Part shown: positions 23,418 through 31,188 of the stretch, one piece after another
Position numbering within the stretch: position 1 is the first letter of the stretch
Layout: each line of letters begins with the position of its first letter
DNA from: JANQPD01 sp963715655
GTDB taxonomy: Bacteria; Bacteroidota; Bacteroidia; Flavobacteriales; Schleiferiaceae
DNA: 64,000 nucleotides
Direction: 5' to 3'
Assembly (NCBI GenBank): GCA_963715655.1
Contig: OY970262.1
Location: 620,001-684,000, forward strand
Position numbers and translations under genes: made by a program
The notes under the pieces: model-generated
What the model saw: the letters and a program-made list of their open reading frames with translations, nothing else
Told to the model about the DNA's origin: nothing
Databases searched by the model: none

Positions 23418-24095
23418 ATGAAAATGAGAAAGGCAGATTGGTTTAAAGTACTTGGAATTGCATTGATTTTTACGGTGGGTTTGGTATGGAGTTACAACAT
23501 TATGAAGCCTGAAAGGCAGTTGCCTATTTACAACCCTAGTGAGTTGGATGAACGCTTGGTAGATTCTGTCGTTCAAAAGGTAGGGAGAAACCACAAAGTA
23601 TTGCCTTTTAGTTTATTAAACCAATTTGGAGATACCCTAACCGAAAATAATCTAAAAGGAAAAATACGTGTGGTAGATTTCTTTTTTACCACTTGCCCGG
23701 GTATTTGTAAAGATATGGCCAAGGAAATGCGTAGGCTGCAGGAAGTGTTTAAAGCTGATGATGAAATGGTGTTCTTATCGCACAGCGTAATGCCTAATAC
23801 AGATACGCTGGAAGTAATTGCCGCTTACGCAGAGTTGCAGGGTGCTATAAAAGGCAAGTGGTATATCCTTACGGGAGATAAAAAACAGATTTACAAACTG
23901 GCGCGCCAGAGTTATTTTGCCGTGCTAGATGAAGGCGGCACAGGCGATGAAGATGATTTTATACACACCGAGAATTTTGTATTGGTAGATAAACAGGATA
24001 GAATTAGGGGGTTTTATGACGGTACTTCTACGGAAGATGTAAACCGATTGATAGAGGATGTTACTTTACTGAAATCAAAAAACCCATCCCGCTAG
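23418..24095 (+). CDS. SCO1/SenC family copper chaperone
   Basis: Membrane-anchored thioredoxin-fold protein that delivers copper to cytochrome oxidase or acts in periplasmic redox control. The ATG at 23418 (MKMRKADWFKVLG) gives 225 residues with one N-terminal membrane anchor (residues 7-25). Copper ligands: CPGIC in FFFTTCPGICKDMAKEM near residue 95 and His in DFIHTENFVLVD near 190. An in-frame ATG at 23370 adds 16 residues that do not look like a signal. Usually near cox genes; here the cox operon is 38 kb away. A perfect terminator follows. Confidence 0.92.
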   Translation: MKMRKADWFKVLGIALIFTVGLVWSYNIMKPERQLPIYNPSELDERLVDSVVQKVGRNHKVLPFSLLNQFGDTLTENNLKGKIRVVDFFFTTCPGICKDMAKEMRRLQEVFKADDEMVFLSHSVMPNTDTLEVIAAYAELQGAIKGKWYILTGDKKQIYKLARQSYFAVLDEGGTGDEDDFIHTENFVLVDKQDRIRGFYDGTSTEDVNRLIEDVTLLKSKNPSR

Positions 24096-24112
24096 AGCGA
24101 AATGGGTTTTTT
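24077..24112. terminator. Rho-independent terminator, probably bidirectional
   Basis: AAAAAACCCAT (24077-24087) pairs with ATGGGTTTTTT (24102-24112); A and T runs on either side serve both the SCO gene and the opposing beta-barrel gene. Confidence 0.8.
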
Positions 24113-24132
24113 AAAATATTTAATACTACTGA

Positions 24133-24723
24133 TTATTCAGTAAGTGTATATAAAATACCCAGGTTTAAGCCTAAATAGCTGGTATTACCGGTTGCAGCAG
24201 TTTCGGTTGTAAAGGTAAAACCATTAGAAGTTATCGTTTCGGTTGTAGCCTCTTGAGCGTCAAATACAAGCCCGTATCTTATACTAGCGTCAAAAAATAA
24301 TCGGTTACCTAGTTCAATGGCAATACCAATTCTTGGAGAAATACCAAAGTTGGTAGATATTTCATCATCTAAAGGATTGGTTCCTAAAAATGCTCCGGCT
24401 CCCAACTCTCCATAAAAGTCTATTTCATTTCCATAATCGGTATGGTAGCCGCCAGTTACTAGAATAGGAATTAAACCAAATGAACCATCAATGCCAGCAG
24501 CATCTACGGGAAATGCTAAGAATTCTGCTTCCAATCCTAAGTCAAATTTATCATTAAAATAGTAATCATAACTGATACCTCCCCCAACGCCAAAATTTGT
24601 GAAATCAGAAAAATCGCCAATAGGCAATGCAGTTGATAAATTTACACCAATGTTTGATTGAGCATTGGCTTGAAAAGTAAAAGCCGTTAAGGCAATACTT
24701 AACGTAAAAAGTAATTTTTTCAT
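24133..24723 (-). CDS. Outer-membrane beta-barrel protein
   Basis: Start at ATG 24723 (MKKLLFTLSIALTAFTFQANAQ) gives a clear signal peptide and 196 residues; a longer reading to 24822 adds a charged segment before the signal and is unlikely. The mature part has alternating beta strands with glycines and aromatics (YDYYFNDKFDLGLEAEFLAF, FFDASIRYGLVFDA) and ends in TSYLGLNLGILYTLTE, typical of an eight-strand OmpA/PorT-like barrel with a terminal aromatic-rich strand. Ligand or role unknown. Confidence 0.8.
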   Translation of the reverse strand: MKKLLFTLSIALTAFTFQANAQSNIGVNLSTALPIGDFSDFTNFGVGGGISYDYYFNDKFDLGLEAEFLAFPVDAAGIDGSFGLIPILVTGGYHTDYGNEIDFYGELGAGAFLGTNPLDDEISTNFGISPRIGIAIELGNRLFFDASIRYGLVFDAQEATTETITSNGFTFTTETAATGNTSYLGLNLGILYTLTE

Positions 24724-24870
24724 AATTATTTGATTGTGTTTTGGTGTGCCTACTCTTTTAGCTTTTCGGCTTTCGCTAATCAATAAAAGAAAAAACAAGC
24801 GTATTTGTTTAAGTTTTAGCACAAATTATTTCTTACACCTATTTAAAAATTAGAAATTAAAATGATGATA

Positions 24871-25383
24871 CTATCGAAAAATAGCTGTGCCAATGGCATA
24901 ACCTACAGCAAAACCAAGAATATATCCTAAAATGGTGAATAAAGGGTTAGTTTGCTCTTCATTCATCATGTCAACTCCCATTTCTTTAGCATCCTGCTGT
25001 AAGTTGGCTGGGGCTTCTTTGCTATTATAAAATCTTGCGCGGCAACGGTAGCAGGTACTGGCTAAATCAGAAAATCGCTCATCTGTAACTACAATTAAAT
25101 CTGCGTTCAAACTACATGCTTCTTCCGAAAGAATTTGCAAAGCATCGGCCTTACTGCATTTTGTAGAAAATCCTTTGTCACTAAGTTTTACTTCACCTAA
25201 AAAATTGTCGGGTAATTCAAGGTTTTCTGAAGGAAACACGAATTTAGGATTGCATTTTTTTATAACGTAAGCATCATCATACGTTTGATTATACCCTTGG
25301 CGCACCACTCTATGCGAACAAGCAGAAAACAGCATGAGGGTGGCAAGTAAAAAGCAAGCAATAGGAAACGATTTTTTTAGCAT
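24871..25383 (-). CDS. Small lipoprotein with C-terminal membrane segment
   Basis: From ATG 25383 (MLKKSFPIACFLLATLMLFSAC) it is a 170-residue lipoprotein with lipobox FSAC. Residues 75-115 hold two cysteine patches (KCSKADALQILSEEAC and STCYRCRARFY) with conserved-looking ADLIVVTDERF between, similar to small lipoproteins that sense or handle envelope stress. The C-terminus (FTILGYILGFAVGYAIGTAIF) is a glycine-zipper-like hydrophobic segment. Role unknown. It diverges from the RavA-like ATPase gene 88 bp away. Confidence 0.65.
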   Translation of the reverse strand: MLKKSFPIACFLLATLMLFSACSHRVVRQGYNQTYDDAYVIKKCNPKFVFPSENLELPDNFLGEVKLSDKGFSTKCSKADALQILSEEACSLNADLIVVTDERFSDLASTCYRCRARFYNSKEAPANLQQDAKEMGVDMMNEEQTNPLFTILGYILGFAVGYAIGTAIFR

Positions 25384-25470
25384 GAGCTGGTAAAATAAGT
25401 TTACAGGCACAATATTAATAATACTTTGCCTATTATTGAACCCAATCAAAGGCAAAGCGTTGCCCGACTA

Positions 25471-27018
25471 ATGAAAAGAAAAAACAAAGTAAAGAGCTTG
25501 ATAGAAAATCTGTGCGCAGGTTTGTATGAAAGAGAAGAAGTAATGAAATTAGCCTTGCTTTCCGCTGTGGCGGGAGAAAGTATTTTTCTGCTGGGCCCTC
25601 CCGGAGTTGGTAAAAGTTTGGTAGCGCGTAGGTTAAAATTTGCTTTTGCAGATGCCCAATCGTTTGAATATTTAATGACCCGTTTTTCTACACCCGAAGA
25701 AGTTTTTGGCCCAGTTTCTATTAAAAAACTAAAGGAAGAAGATAAATACGAGCGTCAAACGGAAAAGTATATGCCGGGCGCAAACCTTGTATTTTTAGAT
25801 GAAATTTGGAAAGCTAGTTCTTCCATACAAAATGCCTTGCTCACCATTATTAATGAGAAGGTGTATAGAAATGGTGAACAAGAAATTAAGGTAGATTTAA
25901 AAAGTTTGATTACCGCTAGTAATGAACTGCCACCCGAAGGAGAAAACTTTGGACCGCTGTATGACCGACTTTTGGTGCGCTACCACTTAAATGGCATAAA
26001 AAATCAGCGCAGCTTTTTGAAAATGATTACGGGTTCTGATCCGGTATATAAGGATGGTGTTTCCAAAGAATTTAAAATTTCAAATGCTGAGTTAGAAGCT
26101 TGGCACACAGAAATTGACGCCATTACTATTAACGATGAGGTTTTAAGCGTAGTTCAAATTACCCGCGAAAAAATTGAGCAGTACAATCAAAAACAAGAGA
26201 ACCCAAGGTTACAGATAAAGGTGTACGATAGGCGTTGGAAAAAATTGATTCGCTTATTGCGCACTTCAGCCTTTTTAAATGAACGCCAGCAGGTAGATTT
26301 AATGGATTGTTTCTTAATGACGCATACCCTTTGGAATCAGCCGGAGCAAATAGAACCTATTCAAGAAATGGTGAGCGAAACTATTCGTAAGCACGGCTAT
26401 TCGGTAAGTTTAGGCTTGAGTATGCTGCGTAAAGAAATTAATGGTTTTGAAGAAGAAGTAGAGCAGGAGGTGAAAATTAAAAACACCAAAAGCGAAGAGG
26501 TATTGCGCCCTATTGAAGATGAATACTACGGCTTACGCAAAAATGGGGAACAGTTTAGTGGCAAATACATTATGGTGAAAGATTACAATAAATTGAAATT
26601 AAGCGATTTAGAAGTAATTAATGTGTATGATGATGATTTTAAATTGGTAAATCGATTGGGTGCCGAAAAAACCCAGGAGCAGTTTGGTGTGCGTTTGCGC
26701 CACAATTCTGTAATGCACCCCATGAAGTTAGAAACCTATCAACGTGAAAAAATTGAATACCTTTTTAAAAAGCCACACGCCTTAGTAAAACAGTTTTGGG
26801 ATGAGCGCTATGAAAAAATAGAAACGTATTTAAACACACAAAAACAAAAGCTTAAAGCAGAATCGCCTAATGAGTTAAATGACATTAATGCCAATTTATT
26901 TGTAGATCAGCGTTTAGCCGAAGTGGTAAAAGCAAACCATCAGGAAGTAAGTAAAGAGCTAGATGATTTGACTTTGAAGTTAGAAAAGGCTAGACACATG
27001 TATGAAAGTTTGGAATAG
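25471..27018 (+). CDS. MoxR-family AAA+ ATPase (RavA-like)
   Basis: AAA+ ATPase of the MoxR group, RavA branch, which works with a VWA-domain partner (ViaA) and acts as a chaperone for metalloprotein or respiratory complexes. The ATG at 25471 gives 515 residues; a TTG at 25426 is possible. Walker A GPPGVGKSLVARRLKF near residue 40, Walker B NLVFLDEIWKASSS near 105, sensor region ITASNELPPEGENFGPLYDRL near 150. A long C-terminal part (about 280-515) with charged helices follows, as in RavA. The expected partner lies 2 kb downstream, beyond a repeat array and a DUF4143 gene on the other strand. Confidence 0.85.
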   Translation: MKRKNKVKSLIENLCAGLYEREEVMKLALLSAVAGESIFLLGPPGVGKSLVARRLKFAFADAQSFEYLMTRFSTPEEVFGPVSIKKLKEEDKYERQTEKYMPGANLVFLDEIWKASSSIQNALLTIINEKVYRNGEQEIKVDLKSLITASNELPPEGENFGPLYDRLLVRYHLNGIKNQRSFLKMITGSDPVYKDGVSKEFKISNAELEAWHTEIDAITINDEVLSVVQITREKIEQYNQKQENPRLQIKVYDRRWKKLIRLLRTSAFLNERQQVDLMDCFLMTHTLWNQPEQIEPIQEMVSETIRKHGYSVSLGLSMLRKEINGFEEEVEQEVKIKNTKSEEVLRPIEDEYYGLRKNGEQFSGKYIMVKDYNKLKLSDLEVINVYDDDFKLVNRLGAEKTQEQFGVRLRHNSVMHPMKLETYQREKIEYLFKKPHALVKQFWDERYEKIETYLNTQKQKLKAESPNELNDINANLFVDQRLAEVVKANHQEVSKELDDLTLKLEKARHMYESLE

Positions 27019-27060
27019 GTAAGGTGCCGAAATAGGTGTGTTTTATGGCGCAAAAACATA

Positions 27061-27642
27061 CGACCCCTTCGGGGTCGAAATTTCGTGTTAGGTTGTTTTT
27101 ATAAACATGTGACCCTTTCAGGGTCAAGGATGTACAATGCATCGTGTTTTAAAAAAATCATTTTGAAGCGTTTGACCCCGAATTGGACGGGACGTTTATA
27201 TCCACATGGTATATGTGTTTCACATGACCCCAAAGAGGTCTTACGTTTATAGCAATTTCGTTTATATATGTTTCGCCCTACCTCGAATTTGACGGTACGT
27301 TTATATCCAAATGGTATATGTGTTTCACATGACCCCAAAGGGGTCATATCTTTATAGAGATTTCGATTATATATGTTTCGCCCAACCTCGAATTTGACGG
27401 GACGTTTATATCCACATGGTATATGTGTTTCATATGACCCCAAAGGGGTCATATGTTTATAGCGATTTCGATTATATATGTTTCGCCCGACCCCAAAGGG
27501 GTCGAATGTTTCTAGCAATTGTATTGCAACATATATGCGACCCCTTCGGGGTCGAAATTTCGTGTTAGGTTGTTTTTATAATCATGTGACCCTTTCAGGG
27601 TCAAGGATGTACAACGCATCGTATTTTAAAAAAAATCATTTT
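27061..27642. repeat. Array of GACCCC palindromes within nested direct repeats
   Basis: Eight hairpins of the form GACCCC-NNN-GGGGTC or close variants: 27061-27077, 27110-27126, 27226-27240, 27329-27347, 27431-27455 (11-bp arms), 27488-27504, 27538-27554 and 27587-27603. Hairpins 3 to 5 lie in three tandem 105-bp units beginning at 27186, 27291 and 27396. The array is bounded by two near-identical copies of a 104-bp block (27061-27164 and 27538-27642). No T-run follows the stems, so they are not plain terminators. There is no protein-coding gene from 27019 to 27724; the 105-bp period is divisible by three, which leaves a spurious open frame. Confidence 0.85.
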
Positions 27643-27724
27643 TATCTATCGCTCCGCGAACCACTGCAGCCTGCCCTCCTGAAATATTTGGGGGCGGGCG
27701 CTGTGCATTGCTGCGGTAAACACA

Positions 27725-28891
27725 CTACAAATTAGGTAAATAAAACTCCAAAAACACTTCCAATCCACAAACCGTTAATGTTTCGCTTTTGCGATAATCT
27801 TGCACGCCCGGTATCACAATAAAATTATTTTCTGTTCCCAAATCATTGATGCTACTGGTGTTTCCTCTGGAAAGCGAAGGAGATTCTGAAAATTTTATTT
27901 CAATGGAAGCCACCGGATTCTGACCTTTTACCAAAACTAAATCCATTTCTGCGCCACTGTACGTTCTGTAAAAGTAGAGTTGAGTATCGTCATTTTTTAA
28001 GCCAATAATTTGAGTGATTACATAGCCTTCCCAACTGTTTCCTAAAAAGGGAGTACCCAACAACTCGTTGTAATTGATTAGCCTTAATAGCCTGTGCAGC
28101 AAACCGCTATCAGTAAAATAAAATTTAGAACTTTTGGTTAAACGCTTTTTTATATTAGGATGAAAAGGTTTCAATTCAAACAGCATAAAAGCACCTTCTA
28201 AAAAATCCAAATACGCTTTTAAAGTATTATGACTTACTCCTAATGATTTTCCTAAAGAGGAATAATTAAGCAAAGTTCCCGCATTCCAAGCCATCATTTC
28301 TACTAATCTACGGGTTTGATTTTGAGAGGCTTGTAAGCCGTACAGCGGTAAATCTCTTTGAATATATGTATTGATAAATTGATCTAGCCAATCTCTGCGT
28401 TGTTGCACATCGTCATCTAAAATAACTTCGGGAAAACCACCATAAAAAAAGTGATCGTTTACGCTGGTTTTGGTTTTATCAAGTTCAAATAAATTGAAGG
28501 GTTGTAGTTCAATATAGGTAATACGCCCGGCTAAACTTTCTGCGCTGCTGCGAATTAAATTAGGATGAGCCGAGCCTAAAAGTAAAAAACGCAGCGGTTT
28601 TCGGTTTTGATCAATGGCGGAGCGTAAGCTGCTAAACAGTTGTGGCATAAGCTGTATTTCATCTAAAATCAGGGTTTTATCTTCATTATCACCAAAAAAT
28701 AATTCGGCATTTTCCAGCTTAGCACGGTCGCTTGTTTTTTCTAAGTCAAGATAAAGAAAGGGTGTATTTGCTTTTTCTGCATATACCTTTGCTAGTGTAG
28801 TTTTACCGCATTGGCGCGGACCAATAATGGCCACTGCGGGAAACTTTTTTGCAAAGCGCGCTAATTTTTTATGTTGCAGTCTATCTTGCAT
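27725..28891 (-). CDS. AAA+ ATPase with DUF4143 domain
   Basis: 388-residue ATPase of the large AAA_14/DUF4143 group. Walker A GPRQCGKTTLAKVYAE near residue 22, Walker B DKTLILDEIQLMPQLF near 70, sensor RFLLLGSAHPNLIRSS near 102. A winged-helix-like part (YSSLGKSLGVSHNTLKAYLDFLE near 205-228) precedes the C-terminal DUF4143 nuclease-like half with YFYRTYSGAEMDLVLVKG and SIEIKFS, which resembles the D-(D/E)xK fold. Role unknown; such genes are widely scattered and often horizontally moved. It lies between ravA and viaA on the opposite strand. The region before its start has a duplicated dyad. Confidence 0.9.
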   Translation of the reverse strand: MQDRLQHKKLARFAKKFPAVAIIGPRQCGKTTLAKVYAEKANTPFLYLDLEKTSDRAKLENAELFFGDNEDKTLILDEIQLMPQLFSSLRSAIDQNRKPLRFLLLGSAHPNLIRSSAESLAGRITYIELQPFNLFELDKTKTSVNDHFFYGGFPEVILDDDVQQRRDWLDQFINTYIQRDLPLYGLQASQNQTRRLVEMMAWNAGTLLNYSSLGKSLGVSHNTLKAYLDFLEGAFMLFELKPFHPNIKKRLTKSSKFYFTDSGLLHRLLRLINYNELLGTPFLGNSWEGYVITQIIGLKNDDTQLYFYRTYSGAEMDLVLVKGQNPVASIEIKFSESPSLSRGNTSSINDLGTENNFIVIPGVQDYRKSETLTVCGLEVFLEFYLPNL

Positions 28892-28894
28892 ATC

Positions 28895-28980
28895 CTTGAA
28901 AATTGTAATACAAAATTACAAAATTCAAGTTTAATCATAAATAAACTTGAAAATTGTAAGTAATATTTACAAAATTCAAG
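28895..28980. promoter_or_regulatory. Duplicated dyad operator upstream of the DUF4143 gene
   Basis: Two copies, 28895-28929 and 28946-28980 (51 bp apart, about five helical turns), each made of CTTGAAAATTGTAA, a 7-bp spacer and TTACAAAATTCAAG. The arms are identical between copies and complementary at 12 of 14 positions; the spacers differ (TACAAAA versus GTAATAT). Conserved arms with variable spacer point to a protein-binding site. It begins 3 bp from the DUF4143 start and ends 66 bp before viaA, so it could control either or both. Confidence 0.7.
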
Positions 28981-29046
28981 TTTAATGTGATTCTAAGAAA
29001 GAATAGAACTTTCAAAACTTAGCGTTTTAAATTCAGTTAAGGAGTA

Positions 29047-30678
29047 GTGGAAAAACAACTAACAAAAATAGAAGAGGAGTTTCAGCGGTTTATTGAATTT
29101 GGAAATGTGCTGGATAAGCAAGGGCGTAAATATTTTATAGCCTATTTACAGGATAAACTTGGTGCTGAAAAAACGGAACTAGCTGAATTAAAGGAGGGAT
29201 ATTTTAAATATTTCAGAAGTGCGCTTGATGATTTATTCGATGATGAGGAGTTAAAAAATATCGCGAAAAGCAACCAAATGCTAAGCGCACAAATTGTAGC
29301 TGATACAGTACAATGGTTTAGAAAAGCCTATAAGGAGGTAAGCGAAAAACACCCGTATGAAGATGAACAGCAAGAACTAGGCAGCTGGGGCGTAAGGCAC
29401 ATGCGGCAGTTTGTAAAGTCGTGGCAATTTCTAATTCAAAAAGTAGGCAGTTTTTATATTAAGGAGGAAATTGATGCGAGCTTTCATCAGCAGAAATTTA
29501 AAGCACTTGTAAAAGATAAAAGTTTAGAAGAACTTACTGAACAGGAAATAGCAGATATTGAACGTGTGTATCACGATTTACTAGCACAATGGGATGCTCG
29601 CCTAGAAGCCAAAATCTTAAATTTTCAACTAAAAAAACTAACGCAGCAAAAACAAGATTTTAAAGACAAACTGGCCGCTAAAGCCGAGGAGTATAAAAAA
29701 ATTACTTCATTGGTTTCTCCATTTACTGATTACATAGGTAGGTATTGGGATATGAGCCGTGCGCTTTGGCAAGATGCCACGTTTGATATTATTGAAAAAT
29801 ATGACCAGCTTTTAGAGGATGAGGAGCAACTTAGAAAACTAGCGGAACTTTTAGGCCGATTGCGACAAGCGGAAATAGAAACGCAAGAGGAAACACTGGA
29901 AAAAGTGATTGTGCGCAAAGAATGGGTGAAAGACCCCAATTTGAAATCTGAAATAGTAGGCGTGCGCAGTGGTGATGATTTGAATAATGTATTGCCTAGT
30001 GAAGTGGCGCTTTTTGGTGAAGATACCGAATGGCAATTTTTAAAGCGTTTTGCTGACCAGCAGTTGATGGTAAATCGCTATGAAGATCGCAAGTTGATTA
30101 GTAGCAATAAAATATTTAGTGAAACTTTTCAACGGGTAAAGCAAAAGGAAAAAGGGCCTTTTATAGTGTGTGTGGACACCAGCGGAAGTATGGAAGGGGA
30201 GCCGGAACGTATTGCCAAGGTGCTTTGCTTTGCTATTTTAAAAATGGCAGCAGAAGACAAACGTCAAGCGTTTCTTATAAATTTTAGTTCGGGTATTCAC
30301 ACTATTGATTTATACAATTTAGTAGACAGTATAGATGAAGTTGCTGCCTTTTTGCAAAAATCTTTTTTAGGAGGTACGGATATTAGTTTGGCGTTAAGTG
30401 AAGCATTAATGCAACTAGAAACACATCGCTACCGAGATGCTGATGTTTTAATTATTTCTGATTTTATTATGTATAAAATTAGTGATGATTTGCTGCAACG
30501 CATGGAAAAGCAACAGCATAACCATGCTACGCAGTTTCATAGTTTAATAATTACCGACCAAGCAAACGAGGAAGTAATTTCTCAATTTGATAATGTGTGG
30601 AGCTACAATCCTGATGAAAAAGGTATTGTAAAAGAGCTATACGGTAAGCTTGATCAACTGAGTAAACGAAAATTGTAG
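29047..30678 (+). CDS. VWA-domain protein (ViaA-like)
   Basis: 543-residue protein with a C-terminal von Willebrand A domain, the usual partner of RavA ATPases. GTG start at 29047 with AAGGAG just upstream. The N-terminal two thirds are helical and highly charged (for example FRKAYKEVSEKHPYEDEQQ, WGVRHMRQFVKSWQFLIQ), as in ViaA. VWA metal site (MIDAS): FIVCVDTSGSMEGEP near residue 372, Thr in FLGGTDISLAL near 440, Asp in VLIISDFIMY near 471. The distance from the ATPase (2 kb, with an opposite-strand gene) is unusual and suggests the pair was split by insertion. Confidence 0.87.
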   Translation: MEKQLTKIEEEFQRFIEFGNVLDKQGRKYFIAYLQDKLGAEKTELAELKEGYFKYFRSALDDLFDDEELKNIAKSNQMLSAQIVADTVQWFRKAYKEVSEKHPYEDEQQELGSWGVRHMRQFVKSWQFLIQKVGSFYIKEEIDASFHQQKFKALVKDKSLEELTEQEIADIERVYHDLLAQWDARLEAKILNFQLKKLTQQKQDFKDKLAAKAEEYKKITSLVSPFTDYIGRYWDMSRALWQDATFDIIEKYDQLLEDEEQLRKLAELLGRLRQAEIETQEETLEKVIVRKEWVKDPNLKSEIVGVRSGDDLNNVLPSEVALFGEDTEWQFLKRFADQQLMVNRYEDRKLISSNKIFSETFQRVKQKEKGPFIVCVDTSGSMEGEPERIAKVLCFAILKMAAEDKRQAFLINFSSGIHTIDLYNLVDSIDEVAAFLQKSFLGGTDISLALSEALMQLETHRYRDADVLIISDFIMYKISDDLLQRMEKQQHNHATQFHSLIITDQANEEVISQFDNVWSYNPDEKGIVKELYGKLDQLSKRKL

Positions 30679-30683
30679 GCATA

Positions 30684-30715
30684 AAAAAAGCGGTTCGTAA
30701 ATAACGTGCCGCTTT
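30684..30715 (-). terminator. Rho-independent terminator of the candidate small RNA
   Basis: Minus-strand stem AAAGCGG (30715-30709) with CCGCTTT (30693-30687), extended inward by further pairs, then an uninterrupted T run. On the plus strand the T run is only three bases, so it serves the minus strand best, though it may also slow transcription from viaA. Confidence 0.7.
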
Positions 30716-30800
30716 AAGTAGTTAACAGAGAAACCAGTATTTGTAGATTACTAACCCTATTTCCCTATAAAATGGAGTAACGCTGCTAACATGAGGGGAA
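30684..30800 (-). ncRNA. Candidate small structured RNA, about 115 nt
   Basis: No protein gene lies between 30679 and 31188. On the minus strand there is a promoter with both elements: TTTG at 30840-30837, 22 bp, TAAATTTG at 30814-30807. It points to a strong terminator, with stem AAAGCGG...CCGCTTT (30715-30687) followed by seven Ts. The predicted transcript folds around a long-range stem GTTAGCAG (30790-30783) with CTGTTAAC (30728-30721) and an inner stem GTTACT/AGTAAT. The pattern resembles conserved structured RNAs of Bacteroidota, but I cannot confirm a family. Confidence 0.5.
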
Positions 30801-30806
30801 GATAAA

Positions 30807-30840
30807 CAAATTTAGTTTACAACAAAATACTTTAGACAAA
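30807..30840 (-). promoter_or_regulatory. Promoter with no protein gene downstream
   Basis: TTTG-N22-TAAATTTG on the minus strand, both boxes exact, with a slightly long spacer. It drives transcription leftward into the 30684-30800 segment. Confidence 0.5.
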
Positions 30841-31059
30841 AAAGGTTAGGTACACCAGTTTTTTTTTATCGAAAAATGGTTTTGAGCAACTAAATATGCA
30901 TAAAAGGGCAATTGCGGCAACGCTCAGTTGGTATTACACTAGCTTAATAAAGTAGTAGATTTTTAAGTTATAAACTTAAAAGTGTTGATAACGTAGGTTT
31001 TACAAGGTTGAGCAGCAATTTCATTTGGATGTAGAGAAATCCTGTACTATATTTATACC

Positions 31060-31170
31060 ATATTTAGGTGTTAGCGACAAAAATCCTAGAACAGAAAGTA
31101 AAATTTTGTCTTAGGTGTTATTTGGTTAGTAATCTTGAAAAGGTCTTGTGTAAAACAAGGCCTTTTCTGT
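31060..31170 (+). ncRNA. Second candidate small RNA, weaker
   Basis: On the plus strand TTTG (31024-31027), 20 bp, then TATATTTA (31048-31055, one mismatch to TAnnTTTG) would start a transcript near 31062. A GACAAAA (31076-31082)/TTTTGTC (31104-31110) stem follows, then a strong terminator hairpin (31137-31167). There is no open frame of note. It may instead be the leader of the omega-amidase gene, ended by attenuation. Confidence 0.3.
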
Positions 31171-31175
31171 TTTAT
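31137..31175 (+). terminator. Strong hairpin with T-rich tail just before the omega-amidase gene
   Basis: Arms 31137-31149 (GAAAAGGTCTTGT) and 31155-31167 (ACAAGGCCTTTTC) pair at 13 positions with one wobble and a 5-nt loop, then TGTTTTAT. It ends 14 bp before the amidase ATG at 31189, which argues against the longer amidase reading from 31135. Confidence 0.65.
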
Positions 31176-31188
31176 ACAATGTTCAAAC

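Noticed and set aside
27186..27500. Possible CRISPR array
   Set aside because: The units are 105 bp with sequence similarity throughout, no short repeat/unique spacer alternation, and no cas genes.
27099..27518. A 139-codon leftward open frame with a 35-residue repeat (MTPLGSxETHIPxGYKRPVKFEVGRNIY)
   Set aside because: It arises because the 105-bp tandem DNA unit is divisible by three. The protein repeat follows the palindromes, has no start signals or homologous protein domain, and the DNA hairpins are the conserved feature.
27669..27699. GC-rich hairpin (GCCTGCCCTC/GGGGGCGGGC with two wobbles) between the palindrome array and the DUF4143 stop
   Set aside because: Seen and stable on paper, but no T run and no second copy in the window; nothing more can be said.
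30679..31188. tRNA or rRNA gene in the longest protein-free gap
   Set aside because: No cloverleaf arms, CCA end or TTCGA arm motif were found; only the two small-RNA-like units.
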